Positions 9,140 through 15,893 of a DNA stretch of 15,893 bases are shown here, piece after piece. The stretch's first letter is position 1; the number at the start of each line of letters is the position of its first letter. The stretch is from assembly GCA_027596035.1 (NCBI GenBank), contig JADGJA010000527.1:1-15893 (forward strand), written 5' to 3'. This DNA comes from Thoreauomyces humboldtii (taxonomy: Eukaryota > Chytridiomycota > Chytridiomycetes > Spizellomycetales > Powellomycetaceae). The position numbers and the translations under genes were made by a program. The notes beneath the pieces were generated by a model, which had not been told where the DNA came from, ran no database searches, and worked only from the letters and a program-made list of their open reading frames with translations.

Positions 9140-11726
9140 ATGGCGGGAGAAGACAACGTCAACATGTTGCTAGACGATACAGCACCCGAATCACCGGATT
9201 TGCCTACGGATGAGGATATGACTCTGGCGGTCTCCGAGGAGGATGATATGGTCAGCGTCAAGCGTCAGGGTTCAGCGAAAAGCCCAGCCCCCGATGCCAA
9301 GCGTCTAAAATTGGAGGAGGGCTCGCAGGAGACAGGGATCGCGATGGAAACAATACAAACAGTACAAACAGAACCTACCGCCCCCTTGGCGGTGGCAGCG
9401 GTGGCAGAGGAGGAAGATAGTTCACAGTGCGTTTCGAGTTCTGTTCTGGTTCTGGACTTCGAAAAGTATTCTAAAGAAATTGCTTTTACAGTGCCGCTTT
9501 GGGAGACCAGTTCCAGAATCTCCTGCGAGTCTTCTACAATAGGCTCTTTCCATTCGGCGAGTTCTATCGATGGCTGAGCTATGGAGCAGGTATGGCTTCT
9601 CCGGCAACGGTCCCGTCCCAGTCAATTGGAATACCTACAATGAGTCTCCCCATTGCAGTCGAGCCAACATACTTTGCCAAGCGCGAGTGGAGCTTCACCT
9701 TGGCGTCGGACGTCTACATGCGGTTCCAATCCTTCAGCACGGCTGATGATTTGAAACAGGAGATCCTGCGACTGTGCCCTGTAAAGATTGACATCGGGGC
9801 AGTTTATAACCTGGCCGTAAGTGGATGTTGTTTGGGCCACCGTGAAAGGCAGCCACGGCTATTGATCATACCGATCAATTCTCGCATCAGCCGAAAGACA
9901 AGAAATCGGTCTTGCCCGGTGCATTCACACCCTTGGAGCGCGAGCTCGTTTTTGATATCGACATGACCGATTACGATGATGTTCGTACGTGCTGCAGGTG
10001 ATACGATGCACATACAATCGCAAGCTCTACACAAGACACTGATAGGTGATTGCTACAGCGGCGGCGATATTTGCCTGAAGTGCTGGGACTTCATGACGAT
10101 CGCCATAAAAGTTCTGCACCGTGCCTTGACTGGTGAGTCCACGCTGGCTGTCCATACATGCCAGGATCACATGTCCTCACAATTGATTCCTCGTACACAT
10201 AGATGATTTTGGCTTCAAACATCTGCTCTGGGTCTATAGTGGTCGTCGCGGTGTTCATTGCTGGGTGGCCGACGAACGGGCGCGAAAGCTGAGCTTCGAG
10301 ACTCGTTCCTCCATTGTCTCATGCCTCAGCTTTGCGACCGGCGCTGCCGTTGACAAAGATGATGGTGGGAGCGATGACGAATACGTCACACGTGCTCAAG
10401 ACGATGCATACAACAGAAACACCAAAGTCAATGCCAAGCAAGCTCCAGCCTTGATATTGGAAGATTCTGAGGAGGAGAATGACAGCGGTGATGACACTCG
10501 CCGGAAAGCAGTGAAGCGGGAGCCAAGAAGTGGTGATGATGACAGCGAAGATGATGATGGTAGGGGGAAACGCAACGGGAAAAGCTCGCATCAAAATCGA
10601 CGAAAGCGGCCGGAGGAAGTGGACGAGGAAGAGTCAGATGTGGACGACTTACCACCGGGTCGAGTTCCTCCCCCGTTCCATTATTCTTTGGCGTGAGTCG
10701 GCGCGATTACAGCTGTTGGAAACAACCATCCTTTTCTCCTTTCGAGCGCTACCCTGACACCTTTCTTAGTCGCGCGCAAAAGGTTCTCCTCAAGCATTTC
10801 AAGCAAACCATCCTGAAAGCTCAGGAGGTGCTCGCCACTCAACCGCGGTGGAACAAGATTTTGGCCATGGTCCCGGACGTTGGTACGTCCCAGGCGCAAT
10901 TTGATTGCCAAAGGTACGCTCTTTTTTTAAGATTTGCTCTCTCCTCCTTTGCTCAGAACTTCGGAGCCGTCTTGATGCGGAATGGGCAAAGACAGCGGCT
11001 GGCTCGTCTGTCTCGAAGTGGGCACAGCTCGTTCACGTTTTGCGGCAGTCAAAGGTCAGTGTTTCTTGTCGGTAGACTCTGGGAAACAACCATAACTCGT
11101 TCCTGATGAGTGACATTTTGCATCTCGCAGACATGCGTCAACACCGAGCGCGAGATCATGTTCCGACTTACGTACCCACGACTCGATGCGAACGTTTCCA
11201 TGGGTCTCAATCATTTGCTCAAATCACCATTTTGTGTGCATCCGAAAACTGGTGTGTCACATATGGTCTTATACCAGTCCGCTGAGACATCGAGAAGGTG
11301 GTCCGATGCCTCGTCTCTAACCCATCGGCAATCGAATGCCAGGTCGTGTCTGCGTTCCGATCGATCCCAAGAAATGCGGCTCTTTCAATCCACTGACAGT
11401 ACCCAGCCTGCAGGGCCTCATTGGGGAACTGAACGATACGCGAGGGAAGACGGCAGCGGGAGATGGATCAGAAGGCAAGCTGCTTCGCTTGCCTTGTACG
11501 ATGAGGCAAACACGCCTAGCTTACAGTTATGAAACCATTCCCTCCAGATTTTGAGCGAACGTCACTAGCACCCCACATTGAATATTTTCGCTCCTTCCTT
11601 TACGAGATGGATCAAGAGATAAAAGCCAAGCGGCGCCAAGAGGATGCGGACAAAATGAAGAAGCGGGAGATGTCCCGAATGGAAGAGAAGGAGAACGCGC
11701 GAAATAAGCGAGACCTAACATTTTGA
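9140..11726 (+). CDS. PRI1: DNA primase small (catalytic) subunit
   Basis: This is the catalytic subunit of DNA primase in the polymerase alpha-primase complex; it makes the RNA primers for replication. I read 11 exons: 9140-9426, 9492-9589, 9659-9816, 9891-9997, 10059-10132, 10203-10692, 10770-10882, 10957-11054, 11131-11251, 11343-11495, 11548-11726. They total 1878 nt, or 625 residues (human 420). The core is complete: [15 protein letters not shown], the metal-binding [10 protein letters not shown] with D203 and D205, zinc ligands C215, C216, C222 and C225, SGRRGVHCW at 254-262, and the third catalytic acid D494 in PRLDANVS. The excess length comes from an acidic N-terminal extension (about 1-96, with a Myc-type NLS-like [10 protein letters not shown] at 49-58), a charged insertion at about 292-395, and a Lys/Glu/Arg-rich helical tail. 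The ATG at 9140 has a strong context (CAATGG); the same frame stays open upstream into IFT144, where other ATGs occur. The last intron has alternatives, including a GC-AG version starting at 11475. Confidence 0.95.
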
Positions 11727-11861
11727 TGTGCCTTTGAAGCATCTGGTCGTTTTGTTCGGCCGAAGACGTGCTGGACTTGATTGGGCGTTTCGAATTTAGT
11801 CCACAAGCAAATCCTTGCGGGGCTCAGGATTTTGATATTAAGATTGTATGTATACTCCCAG
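11727..11861. terminator. Convergent 3' flanks of PRI1 and ISY1
   Basis: A 135-nt spacer separates the PRI1 and ISY1 stop codons. The AT-rich stretch near 11830-11853 (TTTTGATATTAAGATTGTATG) may serve 3'-end formation on one or both strands. No gene is seen here. Confidence 0.3.
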
Positions 11862-13035
11862 TTACACAACCTGCGTGCCTCCCGGCGTGTCGTCCATGAG
11901 AAACCTATCCGCGAGTTCCTGTTGTCTTCTCCGGACAAGCCAGGCTTCCACCTCTTTTTGTGACGGCACCTCGACGTGCGCCACGAACCGGTCAGATACG
12001 GATCCTGTTCCATCCGTCCCGTCCTCTTCGTCCATGCTTTCGCTGTCTGCTGTCCCCCGTTCTCCACCGGATCCTCCGCCGAGCGTGGCTTCGTATGCTA
12101 ACAGCAGACCGTCGTCCTCGTCCCGATATCCGTAATAGTCTGCGTCCACCCGTTTGTAGAGATCAAAGCGCGCTGTCTTTTTCGCTTCCGCTGGAGCTGT
12201 GAATGGAAGGAATGGTCAGCTACTCATTCACATGTTTGCCTAGGAAGCATCCTTGACAGAAGGGCAACTCACTGTCTTCGGCGAACAGCTCCTTGACACC
12301 GGGAAGGTCTTTTGCCCGTCCGAAGTACCTGGAAATGTCAACTACATGAGGATGCGAATTACATGCAAAAGGGACACAAAAGTCTGCTCACTTGTATCCC
12401 CGCGCACCCGGTACCTCCCTCCCCTCCTGTTCCGTCAATCGCGGGCCGACCTTCTACATACGCAAAGAACCGGGTATGGTCAGTTTCCGACTTTTGATGC
12501 TTCGACTCCCATAATGAACGAGGCGAGGGTCCTACCCTGTAGTCAGGTCCACCAAGCTCCCTGATCCGGTTCTCCCAATGCCGCTTCTCACGCAGGTGTT
12601 TGTTGATCTCATCGTTCAGGTCTCGAACCTGGTAATCCGTGAGGCCAGCTGGATGAAGGGAAGGGGGGAAAGGAAAAGTTGAGTTCCCTTTTTCAACCAA
12701 AGCAAAGCCCGTTCTGTACGCAGGATCGCATGCACCGGCGTCTCGTGCGCTGACTAGTCTCGCCACTCACAGTCCTGGATCTTTGCGACCTTTTTCGAGA
12801 CATCACGAATGATCTGGTGCCGCCACTTTTCCGCCTCCTTTAGCGTGTTGACCTCTGATGCCAGATAGGGCCTCCGCTCGTTCTTCTTCACGCCTCCAAG
12901 CTCAGCGGCTTGCGCCTCGCGGAAGCGATAAAGCATAGACTGGGCCTTTTCCTCATTTCGTGCCTGTGATCAAGTGAACAGGCTTAACATCTCTTATCGC
13001 GGATAGGCTTGACTGATGAGAAGTCGCAATACCAT
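11862..13035 (-). CDS. ISY1: Pre-mRNA splicing factor ISY1
   Basis: Isy1 is a Prp19/NTC-associated protein that sits near the spliceosome active site and acts around the first catalytic step. Minus-strand exons, 5' to 3': 13035-13033, 12963-12771, 12648-12536, 12453-12392, 12328-12273, 12196-11862. They total 762 nt, or 253 residues (yeast 235, human 285). The spliced protein begins MARNEEKAQSMLYRFREAQA, the hallmark N-terminus. It continues with GLTDYQVRDLNDEINKHLREK, GGPDYRKVGPRL, EVPGARGYKYFGRAKDLPG and DYYGYRDEDDG. Near the end is FVAHVEVPSQKEVE, the conserved C-terminal block. A short acidic, Gly/Ser-rich linker lies before that block. Exon 1 is only the ATG, fixed because the conserved ARNEEK begins exactly at the next exon. 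The 122-nt intron 2 is the longest in the window. The gene diverges from ALG9 and converges on PRI1. Confidence 0.95.
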
Positions 13036-13256
13036 TCTGATTTAGATGCGAGTGGTTGCTATTGATATAAGAATAAGGACGCTGGTTCTGAAGAGGGAAG
13101 AGCTTGGAAAGTGATGGGTCCATGCGTTGTGCGTTGGGGAGGGTGCTCTGCTGGTGCTGAGTGGTGGGAGTGTGACTGTGCACGACGGTCACCCTCCACC
13201 GCTTATTACACACACCCACTCTCCCTGTCCGTACCGTCAACGACGAGAGATCTGCA
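13036..13256. promoter_or_regulatory. Divergent promoter between ISY1 and ALG9
   Basis: The 221 bp between the two ATGs should drive both genes. It contains GTGAC (13172-13176) and GTCAC (13188-13192) as an inverted pair, and a CACACACCC-type stretch near 13209-13220. An upstream ATG for the ISY1 strand lies at 13123 and would start a short overlapping reading frame if the ISY1 leader reaches that far. No TATA box was recognised. Confidence 0.5.
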
Positions 13257-15492
13257 ATGAAGAGGGAGGCAAGGAAACCCCCTACCGCTGGAACTGAAAT
13301 TCAATCGTCTATCGGACGAGACCCTCGATCCTCGCTGTCCTCCGATTCGAAGGTGCAGGCGGCGCAAACGTCGCGACAGCTGCGCGCTGGGTGGGCACCT
13401 TCCTTTTCCACCGCTTTCAAACTCCTCTGCGCTGTACGTCTCCTGTCTGCAGTTTTATCCAACATCAGTGGTACAAAAGTCCGGGCGGTTTGACGGTTTC
13501 GCGTCTCTCGATGGGACGAGCGAGCGGAAAGCTCATCACACGTCCCACCTGCTGGCAGACTGCGATGAAGTGTTCAACTACTGGGAACCCACCCACTACC
13601 TTCACTATGGCACCGGAATGCAAACGTGGGAGTATTCTCCTGTTTACGCCATCCGATCCTGGACTTATGCGTGGGCTCACTCTGTGATCGGTCGGTTCAT
13701 GGAGTTGCTGGTTGCAAAGAACAAGATGACGGTCTTCTACGAGACGCGTGGGGCCCTGGCAATCGCGTCATCATATACTGAAGCCAAGCTCTACGAAGCC
13801 GTATTGAACGGTGTGAGTCCGGTTGCGGCACGGTACCTTCTCGTCATCCTGCTCTTCAGTACGGGCATGTTCATCGCTTCCGCGGCTTACCTGCCGTCAT
13901 CATTCGCCATGTACACGGTGACACTGGCGATCGCCCATTCTTTTGAGATGCCGGGCCGTTCTCGTACATACCGGGTGGTTATGCTGGTGGGCGCGGGCGC
14001 TCTTCTCGGATGGCCTTTTAGCGCGGCGGCGGGCATCCCCTTTGTTCTGGAGGAGCTGACGCTATCCGGCACCGCTATCAAAAGGCTGCAGCATCTAATC
14101 GAGGCGGGCATCCTTACGCTGCTAGCTGTGCTCCTGCCGATGGTCTTGATGGACTCGTTGCTTTACGGCAGATTCACGGTCGTCCCTCTCAATATCGTTC
14201 TGTATAACGTGTTTGGGAGCAAGGACACCGGACCCGACATATACGGAACAGAGCCGTGGTGGTTTTACCTACTTAACGGTGCTCTTAACTTCAATCTTGT
14301 CTTTCCGTTGGCTCTCGTCAGCATGCCTTCTGTGGTGAGGGCCACCGATCGCTGCCACACTTTCTCCGCAAGTCCTAATTTTCTCTCGATATGCCTCCGC
14401 TAGCTCATCAATGCATCACTAAACCGTTGGGCACCGTCAGTACCCTCGTCATATGATCCGGAAATATGGCGACTGACGACAAAGCTCATGCCTGTGTATG
14501 TTTGGCTGGGTATCTTTTCCCTGCAACCTCACAAGGAAGAGCGCTTCATATTTGTCATATATCCGCTTTTGTGCCTCAACGCTGCCGTTACGCTGTCTGT
14601 CGTGCGAAACTGGGTTGCCCGCATCGCCCTCCGATTCACCGTTCCGGTAAGGGAAAGTCGGGAGTAGCCTACTTGAGAAAGGGTCTTCTAATCATCCGGG
14701 TCCTGCAGACGATGGCTTCTCGCGCGGCTACCTATCTGACAAGTATGGTCCTTGTTATCTACTGCCTGCTATCGCTATCGCGCACCCTCGCCTTGTACAA
14801 CCATTACCATGCCCCGCTGGACGTATACGCGCAGGTGGCCAGTCTTCCGGGGCTTCCCATCTCCATCGTCCCAGGCATCATATCCAACAATTCGACAATT
14901 GAAGAACGGAATTTATGCGTCGGCAAAGAGTGGTACCGGTTTCCTGGTCACTACTTCCTCCCCGACGGCGTGAACCTACGATTCTTGCGATCCGGATTCA
15001 GAGGACTCTTGCCAAAATACTTTGACGACGCTTCTGCTACTATCGAAAAGGAGGGTCATACGACGATGAACCGGAAAGGAAGGTTCGGGGTCAGAAACAC
15101 AGGTGGGGTTCCAGCCGGAATGAACAATCGGAACCATGAGGCATTGGATCGATATGTAAGGGAGTTCCATCTCCTCTTGCGTGAAAGTGTCGGGAAGCGT
15201 GGTCACTGACGAATCGTTCCTTTTCCAGGTCGATCTCGAACTGTGTGACTACCTCGTAGACTACACTCCGCCGCCTTCGCCTTCATCGTCACGAGCGGAA
15301 TACGACCCCGAGGCCCTAGAACCTGCGTACGCTCTGGATGAAGCGACGTGGGCGCGACATTCGTGCGTTCCCTTCCTCGATGCAGGGCGGAGCCAGCGAC
15401 TTGCTAGAGCCTTCTGGGTTCCGGGAGTCGAAAGGGGCAAGACATGGGGTGAATACTGTCTCCTTATCCGTCGGCAGGACAATCTGCGCTAG
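13257..15492 (+). CDS. ALG9: Dolichyl-P-mannose alpha-1,2-mannosyltransferase ALG9 (GT22)
   Basis: ALG9 adds two alpha-1,2-linked mannoses from dolichyl-phosphate-mannose to the lipid-linked N-glycan precursor in the ER lumen. Exons are 13257-13470, 13559-14334, 14404-14646, 14709-15155 and 15229-15492, giving 1944 nt, or 647 residues (human 611). Family marks in order: WAPSFSTAFK; SDCDEVFNYWEPTHYLHYG with the acidic pair D72/D74 of the first lumenal loop; QTWEYSPVYAIRS; FLPSSF-like YLPSSFAMYT; GWPFSAAAGIP; PLNIVLYNVF; DIYGTEPWWFYL; and the GT22 motif HKEERF at 373-378. Several hydrophobic segments fit a multi-span ER membrane protein. The C-terminal lumenal part keeps CVGKEWYRFPGHYFLPD and PFLDAGRSQRLARAFWVP. 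The start at 13257 gives a normal 35-45 residue leader before the conserved region. The gene shares a divergent promoter with ISY1. Nothing is broken. Confidence 0.95.
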
Positions 15493-15756
15493 CAACTTGA
15501 CATGCCGACGATTTGAATGGTGATCTGCTAACAAACTCTGCGCCACGCTGCAAGACCAATATCTGGACGATGTTTCCTCCCCCCTCTTGCGCCGCACAGC
15601 TTTGAACCTTTCCGGCAACTGCTGCTCGGCCTGTCTGCAATCAGGTTTTCCGCGGTTCCCACGGCAGTACAGTAATACAATCGTGACACTGGTTATACGT
15701 ACCGCTGTGTACAAGCGTATCCGATGTACAGCTAGCGAATGTTCTATCCAGACTCC
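15493..15756. other. Spacer between ALG9 and the right-edge gene
   Basis: These 264 nt hold the ALG9 3' flank and presumably the promoter of the next gene. A C/T-rich run at about 15571-15587 is the only compositional feature. I see no RNA gene or conserved ORF; the short open frame from 15587 resembles nothing known. Confidence 0.35.
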
Positions 15757-15893
15757 ATGGCTTTCAGAGCCGGAGTTCAGCAGCAGGCTAGGCTAGCGGA
15801 CTACCGGTAAGCACGACGGTTTTTGTGCGACCTTGGATGCGGGTGGTGCACAAGGCCAGGCACAAGGTTGACAGATGGGACAAAGTTTCGGCA
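15757..15893 (+). CDS. 5' end of an unrecognised gene, cut by the window edge
   Basis: An ATG in good context (TCCATGG) opens a 50-nt exon (15757-15806) encoding MAFRAGVQQQARLADYR, followed by a consensus GTAAGC donor. An acceptor TTGACAG at 15868-15874 gives a 68-nt intron, typical of this locus, and the frame continues as WDKVSA to the last base. The agreement of start, donor, intron length, branch-like TTGAC and open frame supports a real gene. The 23 visible residues are too few to name it. Confidence 0.45.

Noticed and set aside
12953..13240. Minus-strand frame with an ATG at 13123 as an alternative ISY1 start
   Set aside because: After splicing at the ISY1 donor this frame reaches a stop within a few codons and does not enter the conserved protein. 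At most it is an upstream open frame.
457..15492. A functional gene cluster
   Set aside because: The named genes act in unrelated pathways in different compartments and lie on both strands. Nothing suggests co-transcription beyond the two divergent pairs.
1..15893. tRNA, rRNA, CRISPR, insertion sequence, transposon or viral segment
   Set aside because: I looked in all spacers and antisense frames and saw no cloverleaf-like block, repeat-spacer array, terminal inverted repeats, transposase, polymerase or capsid-like motif.

Overview
The window is nuclear DNA from a eukaryote with compact, intron-dense genes. I reconstructed more than 40 introns; most are 52-91 nt, with GT-AG ends and often a CTRAY-like branch point just before the 3' splice site. 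The proteins read as fungal: the primase has the RTCC zinc-ligand form, and ALG9 has a fungal-style LNAA stretch after HKEERF. One gene encodes the intraflagellar transport subunit IFT144/WDR19, which is expected only in organisms that build a cilium or flagellum. Together these point to a zoosporic (chytrid-type) fungus. That is an inference; another flagellated opisthokont relative cannot be excluded. There is no sign of a prokaryotic, viral or mobile-element segment.

Layout, left to right. 1-93: possible tail of an upstream gene. 457-1395 (+): EMC2, intronless. 1562-2659 (-): an unrecognised Ser/Thr/Pro-rich protein, intronless, convergent with EMC2. 2660-2991: divergent promoter with four tandem GTCGCAN heptamers. 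2992-8922 (+): IFT144, 24 exons, 1482 codons before the stop. 9140-11726 (+): PRI1, the DNA primase catalytic subunit, 11 exons, 625 codons. 11862-13035 (-): ISY1, a spliceosome factor, 6 exons, 253 codons. 13036-13256: second divergent promoter. 13257-15492 (+): ALG9 mannosyltransferase, 5 exons, 647 codons. 15757-15893 (+): the first two exons of an unrecognised gene cut off by the window edge.

The genes belong to unrelated housekeeping or organelle pathways: ER membrane protein insertion, ciliary transport, replication priming, splicing and N-glycosylation. Their arrangement therefore looks like ordinary gene packing and not a functional cluster. For each of the four multi-exon genes the summed exon length is a multiple of three and the family-conserved blocks are continuous, so the many in-frame stops in genomic DNA are intronic and the genes look intact.

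The points most worth a second look are a roughly 100-residue charged insertion in the primase catalytic core carrying SUMO-type and NLS-type motifs, a C-terminal basic extension on IFT144, an ISY1 first exon that is only the start codon, the heptamer array at the IFT144 start, and the unrecognised gene that shares the IFT144 promoter. I found no clearly new multi-gene system.
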